From positions 496,001-560,000 of the forward strand of contig JAGPYM010000009.1 in assembly GCA_020736575.1 (NCBI GenBank): a stretch of DNA of 64,000 nt, written 5' to 3'. The stretch is from Thelonectria olida. Taxonomy: Eukaryota; Ascomycota; Sordariomycetes; Hypocreales; Nectriaceae. The notes under the pieces were generated by a model. It searched no databases. It was given only the letters and a program-made list of their open reading frames with translations, and was not told the DNA's origin. Below, one piece after another: positions 55,385 to 64,000 of the stretch (positions are counted from its first letter, which is position 1; each line of letters starts with the position of its first letter). The position numbers were made by a program, and so were the translations under genes.

Positions 55385-58300
55385 TCAGACTCCTCCCTGT
55401 ATGCCATGCGAGGCACTCGCATTTGAATCTTCACTAAGGATCCGTCGCTTTCCAATGTTCAACGACCTTCGAATCGACCTGCTCCGCTTGCGACTCTCAT
55501 CTGTCCCATTGGCTCGTCCACGTTCATCCTGGTTCAGGACATTCTCCAATGTCTCTCCCCTCCTCAACTGTTCCAACGCTTTCCGAGCCGTGTCGACAGC
55601 CTCGAACAAGCTGTCGGTATTAAGCAACACCCGATCAATCTTTGCAGCAAGGCCGTTCTGACCTTCCATATTCCCAAGGATGTCGCACAAATCTTTCATG
55701 ACCAGCCATCCTTCGGTCGCCTGCTGAGTCACCTCCCGACGACGTTGCTCCGGGAGCTCTTTGAAGTCCCGCCGGCCTTGTTCAATGCGGGCTCGACGGA
55801 TGAACTTGTCGGGCCTCTTGCTTCGCTCCGCCTGTTTGACCACACCCTTGAGTGTGTAGCCGAACGGGCCGACTATAGCCGCCAGGTTCTTGAGAACCAG
55901 GCCAGTCAAACCCATTCCTACTCCTTTGACAAAGCCAAGCACGCCGTCGTTTTTGGCTCCACGGACCGGCAAACGGAACACGCCCGTGAATCCGTCGTAC
56001 ACGCCATAAACAAGCTCAAAGCGTGCCGCCCGCAGGCCGGAGCGGATACCCGTCACCCGTGGAGGCCTGCGTACCGTATCATCTCCGTATAGGCGAGGTG
56101 CGTTGTGAAAGCCCTGCGCCAGCGCCAGCGAGAGATCGGCAGGGGCTTTGGCGATGGCAACGGCAGTCCGTTCGACGCCTCGTGCAACGTCGCCAACATA
56201 AGGCTCTGTTCTCGATCTGGAAATTGACTCTGCGTCGATGGTCTTTTGAGAAGTCTCCGAGCCGCTTCGGTCCAAAGTACCGGGTCCTTCCTGTTGTTTC
56301 GATTTCTTCCATTTCTTGGTGCTCTCGGCTTTGTTTTTGCGCTGCTTGTGCTGTTTGGATCTCTTCACCATGCGATATGGCACACTGGCGATGCCCGTAA
56401 AGGCCTCGCCAAATGTCTTCGCAATCGATCCAGCTACTCCTGTAACGGGCTCTCCCGGGCCTTCAAAGTCGTTCCACTCGACATGTCTGATGAGTCTGAG
56501 GCGTTTCCAGGAGAGAAGGCCTTTGCCCACTAAGGCGTCGGCAGCCACAGCGCTGAGCCGGACGTGAGAGTCTTTCAGTTTCCAGACGGCCGTTTGATCC
56601 TTGAAAATAGAACACCTCATGGTTGTTGGTCCCCTAAGTTCCAGCTGGCGATGAAATTGCTCGACGGCATTTTCCGCTCCGTCTCCGTCATTGTCAATGG
56701 ATTGCGCCATCTTGTCCGCGGCTACCTGGGCTTCGTTGGTGAGACAGTACTTGATGCCTTCGGCAAGCTTCTCGGCGTCCAGGCCCTTGTATGGGACTGG
56801 ATCTGGGCCAACGCCTGCGCTGCCCAGCATCTGACCCCAAAAGTGCTGATCGCCAAAGAATGGCACCACCATGGTCGGCTTGCCACACTTCAGTGCAATA
56901 GCCGTAGTTCCAGCGCCGCCATGGATGACGCATGCTTTGACCCGTGGGAAAAGCCAGTCGTGAGGCGTGTTGTCGAGCATGAAGACATTGTCGGGAACTT
57001 CGTCTCCGCCAAGTCCACCCCAGCCCTTCGAAACCAATGCTCGAACACCCGCCATTTTCACGGCCTCGAAGATCATGTTGGTAAAACGGTCAGGATCGTC
57101 TACGACAATGGATCCAAACCCGATGTAGACTGGGGGCTCGCCAGCATTGAGAAAGTCTTCCAACTCCTTTGGCGGCTCGAAAGTAGATGCAAGATCCAAA
57201 AAGACAAATCCAGATATATCGATCTCGTTTCCCCAGTCCTCGGGCTTTGGTACCAGTTCAGGGGACCAAAGATAGGAAAACGGAACGTGCAGTCGATAGG
57301 TCGCGCCCGGCGCCCACAGAGTCGACATGGGATCCAGGCACAGCGTCTTGACGCGAAAGTCGTTGACCAAATCGCCGAGGCCCTGCCAGACCATCATCTC
57401 CACGAGCGGGTATGATATGAAGTTCGTGTAGCCGGGGTCGACGTTGGATTTCTTGATGCTAGCCAGAGGATGCGGGAAGGCCTGCGTAGGCGTGTAGGGG
57501 AACGTGAACATCAAGTGCAGCGGGATTCCCAATGCTTCCGCGCAGTGGATGTGGGCGAAGCTGGGAGGGTTCGCGATGATGGTGTCAGCCACAAAGGGGT
57601 CCTTCTCGCCCATCATCTTCAGGTTGCGGCGGTCCTTTTCGTCGTCAGTGGCGTTGATGCACGCCCGCCAGAACCCGTCAAACATCTCCGCCATGGCAGC
57701 GCGGCGGCGTCCAATGTCGCCCGCCATGACAGAGTCGAGCGTCGGGATCAGGCCGGGACTCTTCACCATGAAGGCCATCAGCTCGGCCGGATCGCCCCCG
57801 ACTGAGAAGAATTCCAGCCCCGAGTCCTTCTCGACAAACTCCCGGAATGCAGGGTGTGTGGCAATGCGCACGCGGTGTCCGTACTGCTCCTTCAGCACCT
57901 TGCCGATCTTGAGAAAGGGTTGCGCATCGCCCCGGGATCCAATCACCATGATGACAATATTCAATCGTGGGCGTGGGCCAATGGTCGGCGCATCCTCATC
58001 TGTCACGGTAATATCTGGGACCGACGTGTGCGTCTGTTCCACGGGGGGAGCAACCTTAGTCAAGGCCGCGCCCAGGGCCTTTGCCAGGTATCCCGTGTTG
58101 GCCGTCTCGTTGACCGTAATGCGAAGACGGCCATCCTTCTTCACCTTTCCGCTCGTGCGGTAGTTCTGGTTGCCCACGCTGAACAACCGGTATCGATTCT
58201 CGCCATCGTTGGGAGCGTTGAAGCCGTCGTCGTTAGGGCTGTCTAGTTCCCGGAGAGAGTTGGAGCTCTCACTCGAATCGCGCCGTCGATGGGCAGCGCT

Positions 58301-58684
58301 ACTTTCCAGGATTGCGCGGTCGAGGTACGAGGTGCCCGCTCGTCGAGCCGAGGGACGAAAGAACGATGCTCGACGGTCAGTTCGGCGCTGCGCGTCGGGT
58401 TGCCAGCTCTTGACTGAGCCAAGGCGATTGGGACGGCCCGTCGACTGGATGGGGTTTGTCGTCGACCGCGGGAAATTGACCCGTGACCCAGACGCCGACT
58501 TTGGCCCTGGCGTCTCTGGGTTCGTCTGCTTGTTCTTGTTGTTTTCACTGTTCGTAGCTGCTGGGTTTTCCGGAATTGTCTCGCCATGGCTTCCTTGTCC
58601 AGTCTCTTCAACGTCGCTTTCGATAACGGGGGCAAAGCCGTAGGATTCCCTGCGTGGTGGAGTCATGATGCTCGTCTTCTGCAT
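55385..58684 (-). CDS. Sterol 3-beta-glucosyltransferase-like protein (GT1/UGT80) with extra C-terminal domain
   Basis: Likely moves glucose from UDP-glucose to a sterol or another lipid at a membrane. Single exon, 1,099 aa from the first in-frame ATG; the frame is open upstream but only from TTG. Residues 1-230 are disordered and Ser/Arg-rich. The GT28/GT1 N-domain begins near 236 (RLNIVIMVIGSRGDAQPF) with FREFVEKDSGLEFFSVGGDP. The nucleotide-sugar domain carries PPVYIGFGSIVVDDP, VFMLDNTPHDWLF and HGGAGTT near 586, then PFFGDQHFWGQM, all typical of sterol glucosyltransferases. No GRAM or PH domain precedes it, so it is not an Atg26 form. The last 300 residues contain a Lys-rich segment and then a Gly-rich repeat pattern (GVYDGFTGVFRLPVRGAK, GVLGFVKGVGMGLTGLVLK) that resembles the membrane-binding C-terminal region of Vps13/Atg2 proteins. 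That resemblance is by eye. Confidence 0.85.
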   Translation of the reverse strand: MQKTSIMTPPRRESYGFAPVIESDVEETGQGSHGETIPENPAATNSENNKNKQTNPETPGPKSASGSRVNFPRSTTNPIQSTGRPNRLGSVKSWQPDAQRRTDRRASFFRPSARRAGTSYLDRAILESSAAHRRRDSSESSNSLRELDSPNDDGFNAPNDGENRYRLFSVGNQNYRTSGKVKKDGRLRITVNETANTGYLAKALGAALTKVAPPVEQTHTSVPDITVTDEDAPTIGPRPRLNIVIMVIGSRGDAQPFLKIGKVLKEQYGHRVRIATHPAFREFVEKDSGLEFFSVGGDPAELMAFMVKSPGLIPTLDSVMAGDIGRRRAAMAEMFDGFWRACINATDDEKDRRNLKMMGEKDPFVADTIIANPPSFAHIHCAEALGIPLHLMFTFPYTPTQAFPHPLASIKKSNVDPGYTNFISYPLVEMMVWQGLGDLVNDFRVKTLCLDPMSTLWAPGATYRLHVPFSYLWSPELVPKPEDWGNEIDISGFVFLDLASTFEPPKELEDFLNAGEPPVYIGFGSIVVDDPDRFTNMIFEAVKMAGVRALVSKGWGGLGGDEVPDNVFMLDNTPHDWLFPRVKACVIHGGAGTTAIALKCGKPTMVVPFFGDQHFWGQMLGSAGVGPDPVPYKGLDAEKLAEGIKYCLTNEAQVAADKMAQSIDNDGDGAENAVEQFHRQLELRGPTTMRCSIFKDQTAVWKLKDSHVRLSAVAADALVGKGLLSWKRLRLIRHVEWNDFEGPGEPVTGVAGSIAKTFGEAFTGIASVPYRMVKRSKQHKQRKNKAESTKKWKKSKQQEGPGTLDRSGSETSQKTIDAESISRSRTEPYVGDVARGVERTAVAIAKAPADLSLALAQGFHNAPRLYGDDTVRRPPRVTGIRSGLRAARFELVYGVYDGFTGVFRLPVRGAKNDGVLGFVKGVGMGLTGLVLKNLAAIVGPFGYTLKGVVKQAERSKRPDKFIRRARIEQGRRDFKELPEQRRREVTQQATEGWLVMKDLCDILGNMEGQNGLAAKIDRVLLNTDSLFEAVDTARKALEQLRRGETLENVLNQDERGRANGTDESRKRSRSIRRSLNIGKRRILSEDSNASASHGIQGGV

Positions 58685-59611
58685 GTGATAGTCTGAAAGC
58701 TGCCCTTCGCCGTGACTTCTTCCTTCTGTAAGCAAGGTCGGTCCTTTCACATTCCTGTAGATAAGCACCAAGTTAAAAGAAAATATTCGAGACTGACCGC
58801 CCCCGAAACAAACACCAAAGCCACTGCTTTTTATCGTCAGTCGCGTGCCTGGCAGCCAAAAAACATTGAAATGAACAATGACATCACTACCCGGTACCCC
58901 TGCCCCGAGACACGCAGTCGCTTTCCCTGATCCAGAAAGGCCGCCAAGTTTAATTCAAGCTCACGAGCAGCAGTGTGACGACGGCAATTGGCTTGACTCG
59001 GGGAGATTTCCAATATTGCATGACACCACAGATGCTTCGGCTCCCAGTTCCGAACGTGGCACCTTGGCCTATCCGTACGTGTCCGGTGTCGAGTGGCCAT
59101 GTGAGGGAGGCTGTTGGGAGTCTTTGCTCCTGGACCATCGTCATTGACTTGGGCGAGTTGGCGTCTCGTGTAGGGTAACGAACGCAACTATGGATGAAAC
59201 ATAGGGCACGACCTGCTGCTGGTTGTCCCTTTATACAAATATCACTTGTCGACCGGGAAAAGAAAGACATGAAAAGTATAACTGTCCGTTCTGTCATAAT
59301 TTTCCATGTCATGGAATGTGTGTATTCATTCCACTTGAGGGGTTGGCCTTGGTCCGCAGGTAGGGAATACAAGGTCGGAACTCGGCACTCAACTAGAAAC
59401 AACCGCCACCAACCACCAATTCACCAAATAGACCAAGCATCATGATAAACGGTCTCTTACTCGTTTCATTATATATCATTCCATCTCATCGAATTTACAG
59501 CCAAACCCAAGATGACAAGACCAGCCACGCCCGCTTGCCTATTTTCGCATTGCGTTTATACCCCAGCTCCGAGCCAGTCCGTCGTATCCCATTCTCTCTA
59601 CTTTACCATAT
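58685..59611. other. Intergenic stretch, promoter of the glucosyltransferase gene
   Basis: About 0.9 kb. On the minus strand a possible splice acceptor (CTACAG near 58755-58760) lies in front of the coding frame, so the leader may be spliced. The frames at 58837-59402 show no domains. No RNA gene or repeat seen. Confidence 0.45.
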
Positions 59612-61470
59612 CTACTGTAGAGGAACCCGTCCCAAAGTATCCGTCAGGATTTCAAGGTCCATCAATACTCCAGGTTCCATATCATCGCCTCCCACTTGTT
59701 TCTTCTCTATCGCACTCTTGAGAGTCTTTGCCGACGCCAGCAAAGGGGAAACGTATCGGTGCTCGATAGCCGCCGCCATGTTTGCCGGAGCAAGGTCCTT
59801 GTAATCCAGTCCACCATAGAGAAACAGGGCGAAATTCGCAACTTGAAGATGGAAAGGTGAGTTTTGAGCCCAAAATTCCCACAGAGCCTCTGGATCACTT
59901 TCCTTGAGATAGGCGAGATCCTGGAACAGCGTGTACTGCAGTGCGTCCAGGCAGTCGGGACTCGAGAAGCGACCCTTGGAGCCAGATTTGCGAGCCGCAA
60001 TTATTTCCTCCCGCAGCCATGTTACTGCACATGCCTTGAGAGATGAGAACATGCAGTTTTCTAAAAGATCCTCTAGAATGGAAAGGCGGTCATCTTCCTC
60101 ACCGTCCGCGTGCAGAATTTGACCCGCCAACACCGTTGCTGCATTCCGCACGCGAATCGAGGGGTGGAACAAGGAAATCAAGGTAAGAAGATGGTGGTAT
60201 GACATGAAGTTGACACCCTTTTCCTTGCTGGTTGCCGTGCTAGCTGTTAATCGCTTCTGATCGTTCAACCATAGCGTCATAACGAGGAGGGCCTCGGTGG
60301 TGCCGGGGTTCCCCACAATCTGAGCCTCTGGGTTCCCTTCAAGGTACTTCTTTAGTAGCAAATGGTGGTCGGGAAAGATGTTGATGTCGGGGAGTTTATA
60401 GTTGGCGTCAAAGATGTCTGACGCAAACATGCGGTATGCAGTGAAGCACAAAAAGCCGCCTGCGGATAGTTTGGTAGCTTCAAGATCTTCGGGATCGGGC
60501 TCAACAGAGAGAGGGTTGCTCCAGACGGGATTCTGAATGATCTTCTTGACTTCCTCGGTCGATAGTTTCGACAAGCCCAAGTCGTTGGCAATGCCCTATA
60601 CAATAATTTAGCGAACAGAAGGTATAGACCTAGGGAGAGCTGACTTACCACTATTTGCCCAACCAATGCGTCTATCGCTCGCAATTCTGGAACCTCCTTG
60701 AAGGCCTGTAGCATCGTCGGCTTTCCAGGTACAATCTTCTCCGGGATAAAATATTCCAACATTCTCGACGCCCATTCCATACTGTTGGAATTCACATATG
60801 CCTCGAGAATGCAAGTAATAAACGATTGCAGCAGTCGGGTGACCACCTCAGATTCCCCAGGGCTCGTCTGCTGCCCTGCCTCGGCCTCGGGGTCCGGTGC
60901 ACTCTTGGCAGGATCGCTCTCTTGGAAAGGAGTTTCTAACTTCGTGCTTGATTGGCGAGTGGGAAGAGGTGGCCTCTTGCGGCCGCCGAGGGACCTCACA
61001 AAGTCGATGACGACGGCTGTGGTCTCGGCGCCGTGCGGGTCGTAGGCTTTGTAGACGGCCTGAAGGCTAGAATGGAGGAATCGGGACGGGGCCTTGACTT
61101 GCAAGCGACGATGCAATATGGTGAGCATTCCCACGAGTGTGATGAACTTTTTGCTTGCTTGAGGATCGCCGGCTTCTGACGACTCAGAGTTGGAGTCAAG
61201 AACCTCGACAACCTTGAGAATGACCTCACGTGGGTTGCCCAGACGGGCAATGGTCTCTAGACAGGACTCGCTGCCGTCGATGGAGATGAGTATCTCAACA
61301 AGATCCCAGCCAATATCTTTGGTGAGCTCGGCATCTTCGAGGATCTCGCCAAAGGCTGGGAGGAGTTCGGGTGTCAGGGTCTTTTCAACGATGGTGAGGT
61401 AGGTGAAGGTGTCGGAGGCGGGAGGGCGGGACTCTTGGAGCCTCTTGACGGCTTCTTCGACGGATGTCAT
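59612..61470 (-). CDS. Ybp1/Ybp2-type (DUF1760, glomulin-like) protein
   Basis: Helical-repeat protein of the family that in yeast includes Ybp1, which supports Yap1 activation by peroxide, and Ybp2, which associates with kinetochores. Exons 60649-61470 and 59612-60595 give 601 aa. The intron has GTAAGT and TATAG ends and joins GQIV to GIANDLGLSKLS in phase 0. Visible family segments are TPELLPAFGEILEDAELTKD, IGWDLVEILI, LETIARLGNPREVILK and HSSLQAVYKAYDP in the first half, and GFLCFTAYRMFASD, PSIRVRNAATVLAG, ENCMFSSLKACAVTWLREEI in the second. No catalytic site is expected. Whether this copy acts in the oxidative stress response or at kinetochores cannot be told from sequence. Confidence 0.8.
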
Positions 61471-62542
61471 TGTTCTGGTGTGTATTAATCGACTGTTTGG
61501 CTTCCGTATGGTTCGTTTCCAATGGCGTCGTGCGCGAGAGAAGGACGAGGTGTGTGGGTTGATGGAGCTTGCGGCGACGACGACGACAGTACGTAAGTTG
61601 TGGAGGGGCAGATGAATGTCGTCAAGAGGCGGGGGTCTTTAAGAGGCGACAAGCAGAGGATGATGGTCTTGTATTTGGAAGAGAAGGGAAACAAGACGCT
61701 GCGAAATGAAAGAAAACCAAGCAGAAAGATGGCGATCGACTCGATACAATCGTGCTCCCCCCGAAAAAAAAAAAATAACAAATGTCGGATGTTTTCAGAA
61801 AGAAGGATGACAACGCAAAAAGGGAGCGCTCGAAGGAAGGAAGCTCAACGGTGCTGGGACTCGAGAGCCATACGAAGATCGTAGAGCCAACACGAACCCC
61901 ACCTTCCATCGCTCTTTTCCCCCCCGATCCCTGCTCGGCGAAGCACAGGCGCCCTGTTTCGTCATCAAGCCTGCTCGCCGAAGCTTGTTTTCCGCCTAAA
62001 ACCCGAGGCTCCTTCTCAATCCTCGCTGGCATGCGACTCTGGGCTCCTTGTCTCCTCCCGACTCCTCAGTTGATGAGGAACTGGTCCACATGAGACACAC
62101 TACGAATGGAATGAATGAGGTAGGACCAGGTCGTTCACGCATCAATCATGCTCACGAGACGATCCTTGCAACAGCTTCAATTATAGTTCCCATTGATTAC
62201 TTCTTTTACACATTATCTAGAGCACGCTACAGGTACACGTAGATAGCTATTTACGAATACATGGTGTGCATGGGTGACACTCGTACAAAATAGGCCGTCA
62301 TTCCATCGACCCGTGTCCCTCTTTTCCGCCCCTTGCCCATCATGACAACGCCAACCAGGAACCTCCCCGGACATCATGAACCTTTCCCAACATTTCCAAC
62401 CCCAATACCCCAAGATATGCAGTCATACATGGATACATACAGGCATACAACCTCTCTAAAAAGCACAATCGTACAATCAGCCGTAGCAATGATACAAAAA
62501 AGAAATGGACAGAGGTCCGACCGTCAAGTCGTTGAATCAAAC
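61471..62542. other. Intergenic stretch between two minus-strand genes
   Basis: About 1.1 kb with the promoter of the Ybp-type gene and the 3' end of the polymerase gamma gene. Poly-A run near 61764-61775. No supported coding region or RNA gene. Confidence 0.5.
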
Positions 62543-64000
62543 TTAGAGTCTGGAGCTTGGTCGTCCACCCCCAGACTTGGAAGAACCCCTGGTCCACTCC
62601 CACCGGTTCTCGCCATTCTTGTAACCGTGCTTGTGCTTCATCACACCCATGGCTTCTGACACCGACATAGGCTCTTCCATGGGCACGAGCTGTGGGTGCG
62701 CGCGATATGGCAGTACACTTTGGAGTGACTTCTTGCTGAGCGGCTTCTCCTTCTTGCCCATGACCGCCATGTTAGCCTTCTGCGAGTCCTTGACGATCTC
62801 ACGAAGCTCCATGTCGTTATTCGTAATCTGCGCCTTGAGGAAAGGTAGAGTCTCCCCAGCATCCTCCTGCATGGCCTGCATCACAGGAACCCGCGGGGTG
62901 AACTCGATGCCATCCAACTTTGGAGCATCCTCGGCCTTTGGAACGATGGATTCGTCAAGCTTGGCCTCGTCACCCAATGCAAGCAACGTCATAATGTCCA
63001 GGCTCTCGCCGGGCGCAATGGGTGTTGGATGACTTGGTGTAATACAATCCATGTCAACCTCCTTCCGCAGAACATGATCGATGTCCACGGCAGAGAAGTA
63101 CGCGCAGGATTGTGGAAGATCGTTGATGCCCATCTGCTGCGCAAACATGGCACGCGTCCAGATGTTCGCCACCTGCAGCGCCATTGCAGCACGGTACTTG
63201 TCTTCGTTCTTAACGAGATATCGGATTTCATCGTGCACTGTGATGGACAACCGAGCATCGAGACTGAATCGTCGAATGAGATAGTCCATGGCGACAATGA
63301 GAAGATGCAGATAATCAACTCCCGATGACTGAATTGCCCAGTTGATGCGCGACGTTAAATACCCGCCCTTATTGACGAATCGCGCCAGGAGCGCCTCAGT
63401 GATGCCGGCACCCAACACGGGCGTTCTCGGTCTCTCCTGTTCAGCAAACTCCTCGAGCTTGTTGAAGACAAAGGACTCGGTTCCTCCCCTCCAGAAAGGC
63501 CGCTTGTGGAGAGCCTTTCGGTTCGTCTTGGTTCCCTTGGTGCTGGCGTATAGCTTTGAGGCTGTATCCATTGTCTGCTTCTCTGACAGGTTGGGGTTGA
63601 ATTGGCGTAATAAGGTCGCAGCAAACTTCAATCCAGCGCCGTAGATACGTCCGTAGTTGAAGACCTTGGCATCGTTTCGCGTGATACCCAGGATGGAAGC
63701 CGTGCGGGAATGGAGATCAGTGCCGGCAGACTTTGTGCCCTCTAGGGTCATGAAGCCAACTGCATTCCCTCCATGTAGCTTGAACGTCGCATCGCCCACC
63801 AAACTAGCAATCCATAGCTCTTCGGAATCCACGTCAGCTCCCACAAAGCTATACCCTTCAGGCGCCTTGACCATGGCCTTCAGCTCGGAACCCACACGGT
63901 TCTTCTTCGCATTGCTCGCTGTAAGCCAAGTATTCTCGACGGCTCGACGCGTAATTGTTCCCATCGGGATGACTTGGGGAAGAATGAAGCCTTTACCAGT
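62543..64000 (-). CDS. mip1: Mitochondrial DNA polymerase gamma, C-terminal part (cut by the window edge)
   Basis: Family A polymerase that copies mitochondrial DNA. The frame is open to the last base of the window, so the exonuclease domain and N-terminus lie outside; 485 codons are visible. At the edge [19 protein letters not shown] leads into [17 protein letters not shown]. Polymerase motif A is [15 protein letters not shown], motif B is [16 protein letters not shown] and motif C is [10 protein letters not shown], with the catalytic [19 protein letters not shown] is another Pol gamma mark. After the core, from about 63020 down to the stop, there is a C-terminal extension of about 160 residues that ends in a Ser/Gly/Arg-rich tail. 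Yeast Mip1 also carries a C-terminal extension. No intron is needed in the visible part. Confidence 0.95.
   Translation of the reverse strand, partial: TGKGFILPQVIPMGTITRRAVENTWLTASNAKKNRVGSELKAMVKAPEGYSFVGADVDSEELWIASLVGDATFKLHGGNAVGFMTLEGTKSAGTDLHSRTASILGITRNDAKVFNYGRIYGAGLKFAATLLRQFNPNLSEKQTMDTASKLYASTKGTKTNRKALHKRPFWRGGTESFVFNKLEEFAEQERPRTPVLGAGITEALLARFVNKGGYLTSRINWAIQSSGVDYLHLLIVAMDYLIRRFSLDARLSITVHDEIRYLVKNEDKYRAAMALQVANIWTRAMFAQQMGINDLPQSCAYFSAVDIDHVLRKEVDMDCITPSHPTPIAPGESLDIMTLLALGDEAKLDESIVPKAEDAPKLDGIEFTPRVPVMQAMQEDAGETLPFLKAQITNNDMELREIVKDSQKANMAVMGKKEKPLSKKSLQSVLPYRAHPQLVPMEEPMSVSEAMGVMKHKHGYKNGENRWEWTRGSSKSGGGRPSSRL

Noticed and set aside
58685..58771. Upstream extension of the glucosyltransferase frame
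   Set aside because: It begins at TTG and contains a possible splice acceptor; the first ATG is at 58682-58684.
1..64000. Search for transposons, CRISPR arrays, rRNA, tRNA and biosynthetic clusters
   Set aside because: None seen by eye on either strand. Diverged repeats or intron-containing tRNAs could be missed without a computed search (for example tRNAscan-SE and a repeat library).

Overview
This window looks like chromosomal DNA of a filamentous ascomycete, most likely a Sordariomycete and possibly of the order Hypocreales. Short introns (about 50-170 bp) have GTRNGT-type donors and CAG/TAG acceptors. Intergenic gaps run from 44 bp to 3.2 kb. Every recognisable protein is a fungal housekeeping family. 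I see no transposon, rRNA, tRNA, CRISPR, viral or secondary-metabolite gene. The assignment to a class is inference from gene style and protein resemblance; no marker gene was compared.

Layout, left to right. 1-2.5 kb: no gene. 2.5-3.5 kb: NC2-alpha/Bur6 transcription repressor subunit (+). 5.1-8.4 kb: phosphatidylinositol 4-kinase Pik1 (+, five exons). 9.8-12.6 kb: RING finger protein with RGG and RS tails (-, five exons). 13.5-14.3 kb: Rab5-type GTPase (-). 15.0-17.0 kb: ribosome biogenesis factor Kri1 (+). 17.7-21.0 kb: Zn2Cys6 transcription factor (-), followed by a 3.2 kb gap without genes. 24.2-30.6 kb: separase (-). 30.9-36.5 kb: three probable mitochondrial proteins (a small membrane protein, a SIRT4-like sirtuin and an Mmt-type metal transporter). 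38.7-40.5 kb: xylulokinase (+). 40.6-42.8 kb: divergent pair Cwc15 (splicing) and Rrp45 (exosome). 43.1-47.3 kb: Arl3/ARFRP1 GTPase (-) and Nhx1 Na+/H+ exchanger (+). 47.9-52.7 kb: Eaf1/Vid21 scaffold of the NuA4 histone acetyltransferase (-). 54.0-55.0 kb: G-patch splicing factor Spp2 (+). 55.4-58.7 kb: sterol glucosyltransferase-like protein (-). 59.6-61.5 kb: Ybp/glomulin-type protein (-). 62.5-64.0 kb: C-terminal part of mitochondrial DNA polymerase gamma (-), cut by the window edge.

Functional themes, inferred from families: endomembrane trafficking (Pik1, Rab5, Arl3, Nhx1), RNA and ribosome processing (RING/RS protein, Kri1, Cwc15, Rrp45, Spp2), chromosome and chromatin control (separase, Eaf1, NC2-alpha, Ybp), and mitochondria (30.9-36.5 kb genes, Pol gamma). 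This is ordinary eukaryotic gene order, not an operon or a dedicated system. I joined exons by hand. In every multi-exon model the summed exon length is divisible by three, and the joined protein restores family motifs across most splice junctions.

I found no convincing new biological system. The items most worth checking are the glucosyltransferase with a Vps13/Atg2-like tail, the RING/RGG/RS protein without a DWNN domain, the stop-free intron in Eaf1, the uncertain N-termini of the metal transporter and the Arl3 GTPase, and the tightly spaced convergent gene ends.
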